A stretch of DNA of 64,000 bases from Paenirhodobacter ferrireducens. Lineage in GTDB: Bacteria; Pseudomonadota; Alphaproteobacteria; Rhodobacterales; Rhodobacteraceae. The translations under genes were made by a program, and so were the position numbers. Shown piece by piece: positions 17,501 to 26,271 of this stretch (positions are counted from its first letter, which is position 1; the number at the start of each line of letters is the position of its first letter). Below the pieces are notes generated by a model, which worked only from the letters and a program-made list of their open reading frames with translations, ran no database searches and was not told the DNA's origin. The stretch lies in the NCBI RefSeq assembly GCF_004022265.1, contig NZ_SAVB01000009.1, positions 1 through 64,000 on the forward strand, given 5' to 3'.

Positions 17501-17994
17501 GCGCGGTCGATCGACAGGGCAAGCCATTCGACCGGGCAATCGGTCAGCACGAGCCGCGCCCCGGCGATCAGCCGCGGCAGGGTGACGGGGGGTGTGGCAG
17601 GGCAGGGCGTGGCGGGCGACAGCTCCTGCCGCGAGGAGGGGTCGACCTGCCGCGCCGAGCGCACCGCCGCCTGTGCCTGCTCGCGCAGCACCTTCAGCGC
17701 GGTCCAGGCCCGCACCACGCCCGCGACCGAGTTGCGGTCGGTGATCGCGATCGCGCCGAGCCCGAGCTCGGCCGCGCGGACCACCAGCTCCTCGGGGTGG
17801 GAGGCGCCGGTGAGGAAGGTGAAGTTCGAGGTGATGCAAAGCTCGGCATAGGCCGGGGGGGCGCTGCCCCCGGCGCCTGCCGGCGCCTCCCCCGAGGTAT
17901 TTTCGGCAAGGAGAAAGCCTGGGGGCAGGGCGGTGGCCGCGGGCGTGTCGGCCGGTCGGGAGGCGGGCAGCCCGGGCGGGGGCGGGGAGGTCAT
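14554..17994 (-). CDS. dnaE2: Error-prone DNA polymerase DnaE2 (ImuC)
   Basis: A 1146-residue C-family polymerase. An N-terminal PHP domain (about 48-300, starting YAELCITSNFTFLTGASHPEE in effect) is followed by the palm with the PPDIDVDF catalytic Asp pair. Finger and helix-hairpin-helix regions come next, then an OB-fold near the C-terminus (VCGLVITRQRPGTASGVIF). The Pro/Ala-rich N-terminal extension of about 45 residues is atypical and may reflect a later true start. DnaE2 performs SOS-induced translesion synthesis with ImuA and ImuB. Its ATG overlaps the imuB stop (ATGA). Confidence 0.95.
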   Translation of the reverse strand: MTSPPPPGLPASRPADTPAATALPPGFLLAENTSGEAPAGAGGSAPPAYAELCITSNFTFLTGASHPEELVVRAAELGLGAIAITDRNSVAGVVRAWTALKVLREQAQAAVRSARQVDPSSRQELSPATPCPATPPVTLPRLIAGARLVLTDCPVEWLALSIDRAGWSGLTQLLTLGRRRAPKGQCALGLDDLLARGAGLVLIALPPADTAAALAPLARVQRRFPGQVFTGAAPRYDGSDQTWFDACAALALAASAPMVAVGDVLMHRAARRPLADVLTCLREGCTIDTIGTRALPNAERRLKGAPDMARLFRRHPAALRRTLEIAARCAFDLGELSYQYPDEVENGEPPQARLERLTREGLARRCPDGIPERYHALARKELALVGELGYAPYFLTVHDIVAFARSRAILCQGRGSAANSIICWALGITDVSPEMIGMVFERFISRHRGEPPDIDVDFEHERREEVIQWIYARYGRERAGLCATVIHFRTRAAIREVGKVMGLSADVTAALSGQIWGSSNAGPDPARLREIGLNPDDRRLARTVALIAEIIGFPRHLSQHVGGFVITRDRLDALCPIENAAMEGRTVIEWDKDDIDALGILKVDVLSLGMLSCLRKAFALLAGTGGPTLTLASVPQEDGATYRMLSRADAVGVFQVESRAQMNFLPRMRPATFYDLVIEVAIVRPGPIQGGMVKPYIRRRQGLEAPEPFGPALAAVTAKTLGVPLFQEQAMQIAVVGAGYTAEEADQLRRSLASFRRMGTIGAHHARFVGGMEANGYPREVAEACFAQIEGFADYGFPESHAAAFAMLTYVSAWLKCHHPAIFACALLNSQPMGFYAPAQIVRDLREHGVEVRPVCVNHSGWDNSLERRGDGRLALRLGFRQIRGFRAEEAEWIVAARGNGYPDPESLWLRAGTRAPALERLAEADAFAGMGLTRRDALWAVRAIRAPAPLPLFADPLDGEGGVEPAVELPPMHLGEEVVEDYVALRLTLRAHPMELLRPGIAGLIPAADLATAPPQRVSVCGLVITRQRPGTASGVIFLTLEDETGTANVVVWRAVYARFRRAVIGGRLLRVTGRLEREGIVVHLIAETIEDLSPRLSALGHPLDTVVGLTRPEADDAPRPARVPPRARHPREQAKRLFPSRDFH

Positions 17995-19472
17995 GCGAAT
18001 TCGCCCTGCACCCACCAGCCCGGCGCCTGCGGGGTGTGAAACAGCCACAGCCGGCGGCCCTGCCGCGTCTCGATCCGCCAATAGTCGCGCAGCCCGCTGC
18101 GCCAGGCGGGATCGTCGAACCACCATTCCGGCGCAAGCCGTTCCGGCCCCTCGGCGCGGGCGGTGCTGAGCGCCATCCGGCGCCAGCGGAAGGTGCGCGG
18201 CGGGGTGCTGCCCGCCGCGGTGACGGGTTCGGGCGGGAACAGGACGAGCGGGCGCGGGCGCGGGGCGTTCCAGCCGCTCGCGGGGCGCGAGAAGGCGGCC
18301 GGTGCGGTGAGGAAGCCGCGTTCGGGCACATGGCTGTCGGCTGGCAGCAGGCGCAGGATGTTCTCGAGCCCGATCCGGGTGCCGATCCGGCTGAGCAGAT
18401 CGCCAAGCCGGGCCGGGTCGCCCGGGGCGGTGGTCGTGCCGAGCTGCTGTGCAGGAAGGGGTTCGACCTGCACCGCCTCGAGCCGCAGCTGGTCGATGCC
18501 GAAGCCCGCGTCCACCGCCTCGATCCCGCGGGTGAAAAGCGGCAAGATCCGCGCCGGGTCGCGCAGCGCGGCGGCAAGGCGCAGCTCGACCTCCTGCGTG
18601 TCGCGGTCGACGCGGCGCAGGGTCAGGCGCAGCACCCGCGCCCCGGTCTGTTGCGCAGCGAGCCGCGCGCACAGCGCCGCGAGCAGCCGCGCGGTGCCGG
18701 CCTGCACGTCGGCCACAAGGCCGATCGGGTCGGGCAGGGTCAGGCGCAGCGCGAAGCGGGGCGGTTCGGCGCCCGGGGTGAGGGGCTCGGGCGCGGCGCC
18801 GGTCGCGGCATCGAGCCGGTCGAGCAGTGCGGCACCGAAGCGGCGGGCGAGAGGGGCGCGCGGGGTGCGGGCGAGATCGCCGACGTGGCGCAGGCCAAGC
18901 CGTTGCAGCGCCGTCACCGTCTCGGGCGCGAGCCGCAGCGCCGCGACCGGCAGCCCGGCGATCGCGGCAAGGTCTTCGCCAGGCGGCGCCACCCCCTCGC
19001 CGTGATGGGCCAGCGCCCAGGCCGCGCCGCGGCTCGAGGCGAGGCCGAGGCAGGCGGTGAACCCCGCTCGCGACAGTCGCGCGCGCAGATCGGCAAGCAG
19101 ACCCGCCTCGCCGCCGAAGAGATGCGCCGCGCCGGTGATGTCGAGGGCAAGCCCGTCCTCGCCCTCGAGCCCGACCCAGGGGCTGTAGCGCGTGGCCCAG
19201 CGGCGCAGCGCCGCCAGCAGCTGCGCCTCGCGGTGCAGATCGGCCGGGCGGGTCTGCAGCGCGGCGCAGAACACCCGCGCCTCGGCCAGTGCCATGCCGC
19301 GAAACAGCCCCGCCGCCTCGGCCGCGCGGTTCAGGCAATGCAGCCGCTCCGCGTTGCCCTGGCGCAGGGTCAGCGCGAAGGGTCCCTCGAGTGGGCGCGC
19401 GCGCAGCGCCCCGTCACTCGCGAGACGGGGAAACCACACGCAGACGATGCGTCGCCGGCTCCCACAGAACAT
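17991..19472 (-). CDS. imuB: ImuB, catalytically inactive Y-family polymerase-like mutasome protein
   Basis: A 493-residue ImuB (DinP-like). The N-terminal strand reads RIVCVWFPRLASD where active Y-family polymerases have a catalytic Asp in a VDxDAFFA-type motif, so the catalytic site is degenerate as expected for ImuB. Palm, thumb (LAAIAGLPVAALRL, helix-hairpin-helix) and little-finger-like regions follow, then a C-terminal tail. ImuB bridges ImuA, DnaE2 and the beta clamp. Its start lies inside the 3' end of imuA (59-bp overlap), and a LexA box sits 15 bp upstream. Confidence 0.92.
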   Translation of the reverse strand: MFCGSRRRIVCVWFPRLASDGALRARPLEGPFALTLRQGNAERLHCLNRAAEAAGLFRGMALAEARVFCAALQTRPADLHREAQLLAALRRWATRYSPWVGLEGEDGLALDITGAAHLFGGEAGLLADLRARLSRAGFTACLGLASSRGAAWALAHHGEGVAPPGEDLAAIAGLPVAALRLAPETVTALQRLGLRHVGDLARTPRAPLARRFGAALLDRLDAATGAAPEPLTPGAEPPRFALRLTLPDPIGLVADVQAGTARLLAALCARLAAQQTGARVLRLTLRRVDRDTQEVELRLAAALRDPARILPLFTRGIEAVDAGFGIDQLRLEAVQVEPLPAQQLGTTTAPGDPARLGDLLSRIGTRIGLENILRLLPADSHVPERGFLTAPAAFSRPASGWNAPRPRPLVLFPPEPVTAAGSTPPRTFRWRRMALSTARAEGPERLAPEWWFDDPAWRSGLRDYWRIETRQGRRLWLFHTPQAPGWWVQGEFA

Positions 19473-19977
19473 CCCAGGCCCCCGTTGTTCCTGATTTGTT
19501 CTTTATACTTTCCCAGCGGAACGGAGTCGAGTCCGGCCCCGGTTGCGGCGCAAGGCGGGGCGTGGCGCGCCAGCGCGTCTCGGCGGCGTTGCTGCCCATG
19601 CCCTCGGGGATCAGGCACAGCCCGGTGGCGCCGCCCGCGCCCGCGGCGAGCTGCAGCCGCCGCCCCTCGCGCAGATCGAGCGGGCGGGTGACGGCCAGCA
19701 CGACCAGCGGCACGGTACCGTCCTTCAGCGCCTCTTCGGCCACGGCAAGGCTGTCGGCCGGGGTGCGGGTCTGGGCGATCAGCAGGCGGGCGGGATCGAG
19801 GAAGGGCAGCAGGCCCTGCGGGGTCAGCGCCTCGCGGGTATGGGCCTCGCGGATCCACAGCACCGGCCCCGTGCCCGGGGCGGCGCAGATCGCGGCGAAG
19901 GCGGGGGCGCCGGGGCCGCAGACCTCGTGGACGCGGCCCGGGCGCAGCGGGTAACCGGGGATCGGGGTGTCACTCAT
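19414..19977 (-). CDS. imuA: ImuA, RecA-like SOS mutagenesis accessory protein
   Basis: A 187-residue RecA-fold protein, shorter than ImuA proteins with a full N-terminal region. It starts with GYPLRPGRVHEVCGPGAPAFAA and has the RecA-like strand PLVVLAVTRPLDLREGRRLQLAA. The C-terminal part (KNKSGTTGAWDVLWEPATHRLRVV, in effect) fits the family, so the frame appears genuine although it crosses the LexA box. The codons there (AGT, ATA, AAA, TCA, ACA) are AT-rich, unlike the rest of the gene. No strong ribosome site precedes the ATG, which is 39 bp after the SURF1 stop. Confidence 0.8.
   Translation of the reverse strand: MSDTPIPGYPLRPGRVHEVCGPGAPAFAAICAAPGTGPVLWIREAHTREALTPQGLLPFLDPARLLIAQTRTPADSLAVAEEALKDGTVPLVVLAVTRPLDLREGRRLQLAAGAGGATGLCLIPEGMGSNAAETRWRATPRLAPQPGPDSTPFRWESIKNKSGTTGAWDVLWEPATHRLRVVSPSRE
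19487..19501 (-). promoter_or_regulatory. LexA box (alphaproteobacterial direct-repeat type) upstream of imuB, inside imuA
   Basis: On the minus strand the site reads GAACAAATCAGGAAC, an exact GAAC-N7-GAAC LexA operator of the alphaproteobacterial type. It lies 15 bp upstream of the imuB ATG and within the last codons of imuA. I see no such box in the 39 bp between the SURF1 gene and imuA. Confidence 0.85.
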
Positions 19978-20016
19978 GCGGGCAGGATAGCCGCGCGCGG
20001 CGCGACGGGGAAGGGC

Positions 20017-20739
20017 TCAGCCGCGGCCGCGCAGTTCGTGCCGGAAGACGAGCCCGGCGCCAAGCGCCACCACCGCGGCGAGCGCGAACCAGGTCAGCGC
20101 ATAGCTCAGATGGGCGTTGCGGAAGGCCACCACGGTCTGCCCGCCGCGCGGCCAGGCGGCGGGATCGCCGAGCTCGGCATCGACGAAATAGGGCGCGGCG
20201 GGGCTCAGGCCCAGCGTCGCGGTGATCGAGCCGATGTCGCGGCGATACCATTTGCGCGCGGCCGGATCGTTCTCGCGCGAGAACAGCCAGCCGCGATCTT
20301 CCGAGATCCGCAGCAGGCCGGTCACCGTCACCGGCCCCTCGGGCGTGGTGACCCCGCCGGCGCGGGCGATGTCGTCGGGCACGACGCCGCAGTTGACCAT
20401 CACCACCGTGCCGTCGTCGCGCGCGAGCGGGGTCAGCACCCAGTCGGCCGGGCCGTAATCGGAGGGGGTGTAGATCAGCACGGTCTTGTCGGCGAGGAAC
20501 TGGCCCGAGAGGGCCACACGGCGATACTCGGCGCTTTCGGCGCTGATCCCGGGCCAGTCGGCGGGGCCGGGGGCGGGCACCGGATCGGCATGGATGCGGG
20601 CATCGACACGGGCGATCAGGTCGAGCTTCCAGTGCAGGCGCTCGATCTGCCACACGCCGAGCGCCGAGAAGCCGGCGATGCCGAGGGCGGCGAGAAGGGC
20701 GGTCAGGATCAGGCGGGCAGGGCGGCGGGGGCGGGACAT
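20017..20739 (-). CDS. SURF1-family terminal oxidase assembly protein
   Basis: A 240-residue inner-membrane protein with one transmembrane segment at each end (about residues 9-30 and 212-232) around a periplasmic domain. This is the SURF1/Shy1 pattern, with the family motifs GVWQIERLHWK near the start and WYRRDIG in the middle. SURF1 proteins help insert heme into heme-copper oxidases, which fits its place after cyoABCD. I chose the ATG at 20739 because AGGAGAAAGACG precedes it; an in-frame ATG at 20754 lies before that ribosome site. Confidence 0.9.
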   Translation of the reverse strand: MSRPRRPARLILTALLAALGIAGFSALGVWQIERLHWKLDLIARVDARIHADPVPAPGPADWPGISAESAEYRRVALSGQFLADKTVLIYTPSDYGPADWVLTPLARDDGTVVMVNCGVVPDDIARAGGVTTPEGPVTVTGLLRISEDRGWLFSRENDPAARKWYRRDIGSITATLGLSPAAPYFVDAELGDPAAWPRGGQTVVAFRNAHLSYALTWFALAAVVALGAGLVFRHELRGRG

Positions 20740-20758
20740 CGTCTTTCTCCTCATGCAA

Positions 20759-20782
20759 ACGGGGCCGGAAGACCGGCCCCGT
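20759..20782. terminator. Strong hairpin between cyoD and the SURF1 gene
   Basis: A perfect 10-bp inverted repeat, ACGGGGCCGG-AAGA-CCGGCCCCGT, fills half of the 52-bp gap. No T-run follows on the minus strand, so it may be a partial terminator or an RNA-stabilising structure. Either would lower SURF1 expression relative to the oxidase subunits. Confidence 0.55.
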
Positions 20783-20806
20783 CGGGGTGCATCACGCAGG
20801 CGGGGC

Positions 20807-21175
20807 TCAGCCCTGCTGCGACTGCAGGTTCATCATGTGATCCATGTCGGGCATCGGCATCATGTTCTCGTTCATGTTGTGCATGACCCAGAGCGAGCCC
20901 GCGAGCACGATGACGAGGATGATCACCGAGAAGATCGAGGCGGCGAGCGTCCAGCCCCCCTCGGCCGAGCGGTTCACATGCAGGAAGAACACCAGATGCA
21001 CGAGGATCTGCACCGCGGCGAGTCCCATGATCAGGCCGATCATCGTGATGCGGCTGATCTGCACCTCTCCCATCACCAGCGCGAAGGGAACGATGGTGAG
21101 CAGCGCGGCGAGGGCGAAGCCCGTCATCAGCGTGCCCATGCTGCCGTGGCTGCCGTGTTGCGTATGTGCGCTCAT
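20807..21175 (-). CDS. cyoD: Cytochrome bo-type ubiquinol oxidase subunit IV
   Basis: A 122-residue protein with three hydrophobic segments (about 18-38, 45-66 and 78-99), as in CyoD. The tail is Met-rich (MNENMMPMPDMDHMM), which is unusual and might bind copper. It is the last of four overlapping oxidase genes; its ATG shares a base with the cyoC stop. Confidence 0.92.
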   Translation of the reverse strand: MSAHTQHGSHGSMGTLMTGFALAALLTIVPFALVMGEVQISRITMIGLIMGLAAVQILVHLVFFLHVNRSAEGGWTLAASIFSVIILVIVLAGSLWVMHNMNENMMPMPDMDHMMNLQSQQG

Positions 21176-21813
21176 CAGATCAGCCTCACCAGATAGACGA
21201 AGGAGAAGACCCCGATCCAGACGAGGTCGAGGAAGTGCCAGAACATGCTGAGCGTCGAGAGGCGCTGCATGTTCGCCGGCACCAGACCGCGCTGGCCGAC
21301 CTGAACGAGCAGGGTGACCAGCCAGATCAGGCCCGCGGTGACGTGCAGACCGTGGGTGCCGACAAGCGCGAAGAAGGCCGACAGGAAGGCCGAGCGGTCC
21401 GGCCCCGCGCCGATATGCACGAGGTGGCGGAACTCGTAGACTTCCATGCCGATGAAGCCCGCGCCGAAGAGCGCGGTGACCACCAGCCAGGCCATGGTGG
21501 CGCCCCGCGCGCCGGCCTCGGCCTTCAGCATCGCAAGGCCGAAGGTGACCGAGGAGATCAGCAGCAGCGCGGTTTCCACTGCGACGAAGCCGGGCTCGAA
21601 CAGGTCCTTCGGGCCGGGCCCGCCGGCATAGTTGCCGCCGAGCACCGCATAGGTCGCGAACAGGCAGCCGAAGATGATGCAGTCGCTCATCAGGTAGATC
21701 CAGAACCCGATCGCGGTCGGGCTGGAATGGCCGGCGCCGTGGTCATGGTCATGGGCCTGCGCGGCGGCGAGGCCGGGGATCGCCCCGGCCCGGGTGGCGT
21801 CGAACGGGGTCAT
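21175..21813 (-). CDS. cyoC: Cytochrome bo-type ubiquinol oxidase subunit III
   Basis: A 212-residue integral membrane protein with five predicted transmembrane helices, matching CyoC. Family signatures include [21 protein letters not shown] and [16 protein letters not shown]. The short His-rich stretch HDHDHGAGH near the N-terminus is typical. The ATG at 21813 overlaps the cyoB stop by 4 bases (ATGA). Confidence 0.93.
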   Translation of the reverse strand: MTPFDATRAGAIPGLAAAQAHDHDHGAGHSSPTAIGFWIYLMSDCIIFGCLFATYAVLGGNYAGGPGPKDLFEPGFVAVETALLLISSVTFGLAMLKAEAGARGATMAWLVVTALFGAGFIGMEVYEFRHLVHIGAGPDRSAFLSAFFALVGTHGLHVTAGLIWLVTLLVQVGQRGLVPANMQRLSTLSMFWHFLDLVWIGVFSFVYLVRLI

Positions 21814-23804
21814 GCCGTCGCTCCTTTCGCTTCGGTCGCGGTAACCGTGGTCGCCGGGATGAAGTAGTCGCGGTTGTAGTTGAAGGTATGGCCGATGCCG
21901 ATCGCGATCATCGCGAGGAAGGCAAGGCCGGCCAGCCACCAGATGTACCACACCATCGCGAAGCCGAAGGCGAGGGCGAAGGCCGCCAGCAGAAAGCCGG
22001 TCGCGGTGTTCTTCGGCATGTGGATCGGCGCATAGCTTTCCGCCCAGGTAAAGCCTTCCTGCTTCATCCGCCAGAACTCGTCACGGCCGCGCACATGGAT
22101 TTCCTGCGGGAAATTGTAGGGCGCGGGCGGCGACTGCATCGCCCATTCGAGCGTGCGGCCGTTCCACGGGTCGTTCCCGCAGGCGAGCTTCTTGCGGTTC
22201 AGGATCGAGTAGCCGAAGTTCGCGAAGGTGCAGATGATGCCGCACAGGATCAGCAGCGCGCCGAAGGCCGCGACGATGAAGTAGGGCTGCCAGGCGGCAT
22301 CGGCATAGGAGTTCATCCGCCGCGTCACGCCCATCAGGCCAAGCGCATAAAGCGGCATGAAGGCGAACCAGAAGCCGATGAACCAGAACCAGAAGGTCGC
22401 CTTGCCGAGCCGGTCGTCAAGCTTGAAGCCGAAGGCCTTGGGCCACCAGTAGCTGACCGCGGCATAGACCGCGAAGACCACGCCGCCGATGATCACGTTG
22501 TGGAAGTGCGCGATCAGGAACAGCGTGTTGTGAAGCTGGAAGTCGACCGGCGGAACCGCCAGCAGGACGCCCGTCATGCCGCCGATGGTGAAGGTCACGA
22601 GGAAGCCGATCGTCCACAGCATCGGCACTTCGAGCCGGACCTGGCCCTTGTACATGGTGAACAGCCAGTTGAAGATCTTCACCCCCGTCGGCACCGAGAT
22701 GATCATCGTGGTGATGCCGAAGAAGGTGTTGACGTTCGCGCCCGAGCCCATGGTGAAGAAGTGGTGCAGCCAGACGACGAAGCTCAGCACCATGATGCAG
22801 GCGGTCGCATAGACCATCGCCTTGTAGCCGAAGAGCGGCTTGCCCGAGAAGGTCGCGACGATCTCCGAGAAGATGCCGAAGCAGGGGATGATCAGGATGT
22901 AGACTTCCGGGTGGCCCCAGATCCAGATCAGGTTGATGTACATCATCGCATTGCCACCAAAGTCATTGGTGAAGAAATGCGTGCCGAGATAGCGGTCGAG
23001 GGTCAGCAGCGCGAGCGAGGCGGTCAGCACCGGGAAGGCCGCGACGATCAGCACGTTGGTGCACAGCGTCGTCCAGGTGAAGACCGACATGTCCATCAGC
23101 TTCATCCCCGGCGCGCGCATCTTCAGGATGGTGGCGATCAGGTTGATGCCGGAGAGCGTCGTGCCCACGCCCGCGATCTGCAGCGACCACAGGTAATAGT
23201 CCATGCCCGGCCCGGTCGAATAGGCCGCGCCCGAGAGCGGCGGGAAGGCCAGCCAGCCGACGCGCCCGAACTCGCCCACGAAGAGCGAGATGTTCACGAG
23301 AAGCGCGCCCGCCACCGTCATCCAGAACGAGAAGTTGTTCAGGAACGGGAAGGCCACGTCGCGCGCGCCGATCTGCGCCGGCATCACATAGTTCATCACC
23401 CCGGTCACGAAGGCCATGGCGACGAAGAAGATCATGATCACGCCATGCGCGGTGAAGACCTGGTCGAAGTGGTGCGGCGGCAGATAGCCCGTCGCGCCGC
23501 CCGCGGCCATCGCCTGCTGCGCGCGCATCATCAGCGCATCGGCAAAGCCGCGCACCATCATGATGAAGCCGAGCACCATGTACATGATGCCGATCTTCTT
23601 GTGGTCGACCGAGGTGACCCAGTCGCGCCACAGCGGCATCCACAGCCGGAAATAGGTCATCAGCGCCAGGACGGCGAGGCCGCCGAGCGCGACGCCCGCG
23701 AAGGTGCCGATCAGGATCGGCTCGTGATAGGGAATCCAGTCGAGGGTCAGCCGCCCGAAGATCGGGGAGATCACCTCGCCGGCGTTTGCAACTTCAGTTG
23801 ACAT
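21810..23804 (-). CDS. cyoB: Cytochrome bo-type ubiquinol oxidase subunit I
   Basis: A 664-residue heme-copper oxidase catalytic subunit, the usual CyoB length. It has [12 protein letters not shown], which supplies the CuB His, the cross-linked Tyr and the proton-channel Glu, plus HHFFTMG for the other CuB ligands and HFHNVIIGG for the heme ligands. It reduces oxygen with electrons from ubiquinol and pumps protons across the inner membrane. It overlaps cyoA by 11 bases. Confidence 0.96.
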   Translation of the reverse strand: MSTEVANAGEVISPIFGRLTLDWIPYHEPILIGTFAGVALGGLAVLALMTYFRLWMPLWRDWVTSVDHKKIGIMYMVLGFIMMVRGFADALMMRAQQAMAAGGATGYLPPHHFDQVFTAHGVIMIFFVAMAFVTGVMNYVMPAQIGARDVAFPFLNNFSFWMTVAGALLVNISLFVGEFGRVGWLAFPPLSGAAYSTGPGMDYYLWSLQIAGVGTTLSGINLIATILKMRAPGMKLMDMSVFTWTTLCTNVLIVAAFPVLTASLALLTLDRYLGTHFFTNDFGGNAMMYINLIWIWGHPEVYILIIPCFGIFSEIVATFSGKPLFGYKAMVYATACIMVLSFVVWLHHFFTMGSGANVNTFFGITTMIISVPTGVKIFNWLFTMYKGQVRLEVPMLWTIGFLVTFTIGGMTGVLLAVPPVDFQLHNTLFLIAHFHNVIIGGVVFAVYAAVSYWWPKAFGFKLDDRLGKATFWFWFIGFWFAFMPLYALGLMGVTRRMNSYADAAWQPYFIVAAFGALLILCGIICTFANFGYSILNRKKLACGNDPWNGRTLEWAMQSPPAPYNFPQEIHVRGRDEFWRMKQEGFTWAESYAPIHMPKNTATGFLLAAFALAFGFAMVWYIWWLAGLAFLAMIAIGIGHTFNYNRDYFIPATTVTATEAKGATA

Positions 23805-24867
23805 GGATCGCAGCCTCCGTGCGGCCGGTGCCGCAGATCAGGTCGGGGTTGGTCAGGAAGGCCTCGTGGAAGGCCTTCGGTTCGGGTGCGGGCAGGTTGA
23901 GCGGATTGCCGAAACCGTCGATCGCGCGGGCGCGGTCATAGTCGTAGGCGGGTGCGTTCGCGATGCCGTTCAGCCCGCCGCCGCCCATCTTGTCCTGCAT
24001 CATCATGTCGCCGACGCAGACCTTGCCGTCCTCGACGCAGAGCCCGACGATGCGGGAGAACAGCCCGTCCTCGACCGAGCCGTAATGCCGCACCGGCTCG
24101 CCGATGGTCGGCCGTTCGAGCGCCAGATAGGTGTCGCGGGTCAGCGCCTCGGGGCTCGCTTTCGCGGCGGCCACCCAGGCATTGAAGTCCTCGTCGCTCA
24201 TCGCGCGGGTGTCGAAGGTCATCTGCGAGAAGCCCGGGCCCGAGTAATGCGCCGAACGGCCGGCGAAGGTGCCGGGATTGTCGGCGATCAGGTGCAGCTG
24301 GGTCTCCATCCCGGCCATGGCATAGACCATGCCGCCAAGCGCGGGGATCGAGAGCGTGTTCATCACCGTCGATGAGCTGAGCCGGAAGTTGACCGGGCGG
24401 CCGGCGGGAATGGCGAGCTCGTTCACCGAGGCGACGCCGAGCTCGGGATAGATGAACAGCCATTTCCAGTCGAGCGAGACCGCCTCGACCTCGACCGGGG
24501 TGCCGGCGTTCAGCGCGCTGAGGTCGCGATAGGGGTCGAGCCGGTGGGTGTAGATCCAGGTCACCGCGCCAAGCGCGAGGATGATCAGGATCGGCACGCC
24601 CCAGACCACCACCTCGAGCTTGTTCGAATGGGTGAAGCTGGGATCGTAATCGGTGCTGTCGGGGCGGTCGGCGCGATATCGCAGCGGGAAGTAGACCGCC
24701 ATGAACAGCACCGGCACGATCACGATCAGCATCAGCAGCGTCGCGATGACCAGAAGGTTGCGCTCTTGTCCTGCGACCCAGCCCTGGGGCGACAGAACGT
24801 CGAACTGACAGCCGGAAAGCGCGAATGCGCCAGCCGTCGCCAGCAGGAGTTTCGGTGATCTGAGCAA
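23794..24867 (-). CDS. cyoA: Cytochrome bo-type ubiquinol oxidase subunit II (lipoprotein), TTG start
   Basis: A 357-residue subunit II. From the TTG start at 24867, the signal sequence [19 protein letters not shown] gives a lipobox with lipidated Cys20. Two transmembrane helices and a periplasmic cupredoxin domain follow. The domain lacks the CuA Cys pair, as expected for a quinol oxidase. TTG is chosen because AGAGGCAAGAC lies just upstream. The frame stays open to an ATG at 25026, but that stretch holds operator-like palindromes and has no signal-like sequence. Confidence 0.88.
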   Translation of the reverse strand: MLRSPKLLLATAGAFALSGCQFDVLSPQGWVAGQERNLLVIATLLMLIVIVPVLFMAVYFPLRYRADRPDSTDYDPSFTHSNKLEVVVWGVPILIILALGAVTWIYTHRLDPYRDLSALNAGTPVEVEAVSLDWKWLFIYPELGVASVNELAIPAGRPVNFRLSSSTVMNTLSIPALGGMVYAMAGMETQLHLIADNPGTFAGRSAHYSGPGFSQMTFDTRAMSDEDFNAWVAAAKASPEALTRDTYLALERPTIGEPVRHYGSVEDGLFSRIVGLCVEDGKVCVGDMMMQDKMGGGGLNGIANAPAYDYDRARAIDGFGNPLNLPAPEPKAFHEAFLTNPDLICGTGRTEAAIHVN

Positions 24868-25248
24868 GTCTTGCCTCTTGAGCTTGTCCGGGCCCGGCTG
24901 CGGGCGGGGAGGCGGGCAGACCGGGCGCGTTTGCGCTACCGGGCTAGGGTGCGATGCGACATTATGCGCCGCGACATTCTGTCGCACGGTCTTGAAACCC
25001 CAATATTGAGAAAAATTCTCGCGCATTCGTGACCGGGCGTGAGCGGTCACGTCCGGCGGAAACGGGGGGATGCCCGGGTTTTGTGCGCCTGGGGCCCAAA
25101 ACCGGGCCGCTCCGAGTCGGATCGCGCAACTGCGCACGCTTGCGTGAGCAAAGCCCCGCCGATGCCCCTGCGCCTTGCCCCGGTGCGCCGCCGTGTCATA
25201 TCAAGCTCCGACTCCCGTCCGTTGCGGGACCAGCAGGGGCAAGAGGAC
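24868..25248. promoter_or_regulatory. Divergent cyoABCD / ctaB control region with nested palindromes
   Basis: This 381-bp gap holds no convincing gene. It contains GCGACA-TTC-TGTCGC (24971-24985), a perfect inverted repeat, with another TGCGACA at 24955-24961 in direct orientation. A CATAAT hexamer on the minus strand (24962-24967), between these half-sites, could be the cyo -10. GAGAA-AAA-TTCTC (25008-25020) and CGTGACC-N10-GGTCACG (25028-25051) lie closer to ctaB. I cannot name the regulator; oxygen- or redox-responsive control is likely for an oxidase. Confidence 0.5.
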
Positions 25249-26196
25249 ATGAGGACGCAGCAGATCGCCGATCCGGCGCGCGCCGAGGGGCAGCAGGGCC
25301 CGCGCGCGGGGGATTACATCGTGCTGCTGAAGCCGCGGGTGATGTCGCTTGTCGTGTTCACCGCGCTCGTCGGCATGCTGGTCGCGCCGGGTCACCTCGA
25401 TCCGCTGCGCGCCGCGATGGCGATTGCCTGCATCGCGGTGGGCGGCGGCGCTTCGGGCGCGCTGAACATGTGGTGGGACGCCGACATCGACGCCAAGATG
25501 AAGCGCACCGCCGGCCGGCCGATCCCCGCGGGCCGGGTGGCCGCGGGCGAGGCGCTGGCGATCGGGCTGGCGCTGTCGGTGCTGTCGGTCGGGCTTCTGG
25601 CGGTGGTGGCGAATGGCATCGCCGCGGCGCTGCTGGCCTTCACCATCTTCTTCTACGTGGTGATCTATTCGATCTGGCTGAAGCGCTCGACGCCGCAGAA
25701 CATCGTGATCGGTGGCGCCGCCGGGGCCTTCCCGCCGATGATCGGCTGGGCGGTGGCGACGGGGGGCGTGTCGCTTGAAAGCCTCCTGATGTTCGCGCTG
25801 GTCTTCATGTGGACGCCGCCGCATTTCTGGGCGCTGGCGCTCTTCGTCAAGTCGGACTACGGCCGCGCCGGGATTCCGATGCTGACCGAGACGCATGGCC
25901 GGCGCGTCACGCGCAATCACATCCTCGGCTATACCCTGCTGCTGATCCCGGCCTCGCTCGCGCTCGGGCTGACGTCGATCGGCGGGCCGGTCTATCTGAC
26001 CGTGGCGGTGGGGCTGAACCTGCGCTTCCTCGCCGGCGCCTGGCGGGTCTTCCGCCGCCCCGAGGCCGCCGCCGAGGCCGATGGCCAGGCCGCCGAGAAG
26101 CGGCTGTTCCGGATGTCGCTCTCCTATCTCTTCCTGCATTTCTGCGCGCTTCTGGCCGAGGCGGCGCTGCATGGCGCGGGGTTTGCGCGCTGGTAG
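25249..26196 (+). CDS. ctaB: Heme O synthase (protoheme IX farnesyltransferase)
   Basis: A 315-residue UbiA-family prenyltransferase with about eight or nine transmembrane helices. The first Asp-rich motif is NMWWDADIDAKMKRT, and KRSTPQN is conserved in the family. It attaches a farnesyl group to heme B, making the heme O used by the bo-type oxidase encoded divergently. CAAGAGGAC precedes the ATG at 25249. The name cyoE would fit equally well. Confidence 0.94.
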   Translation: MRTQQIADPARAEGQQGPRAGDYIVLLKPRVMSLVVFTALVGMLVAPGHLDPLRAAMAIACIAVGGGASGALNMWWDADIDAKMKRTAGRPIPAGRVAAGEALAIGLALSVLSVGLLAVVANGIAAALLAFTIFFYVVIYSIWLKRSTPQNIVIGGAAGAFPPMIGWAVATGGVSLESLLMFALVFMWTPPHFWALALFVKSDYGRAGIPMLTETHGRRVTRNHILGYTLLLIPASLALGLTSIGGPVYLTVAVGLNLRFLAGAWRVFRRPEAAAEADGQAAEKRLFRMSLSYLFLHFCALLAEAALHGAGFARW

Positions 26197-26271
26197 GCGG
26201 TTGGCATCGGGGCGCGGGCCGGTCTAAATGCCCCTGAGCCCCGGCGACGGGGCACAGCGCCGGGACCACCG

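Noticed and set aside
19978-20016. A LexA box directly upstream of imuA
   Set aside because: No GTTC-N7-GTTC occurs in this gap; the only exact site is inside imuA.
24868-25026. An N-terminal extension of cyoA from ATG 25026
   Set aside because: The added residues lack signal-like character, cover palindromic promoter DNA and have no ribosome site, while the TTG start gives a proper lipobox.
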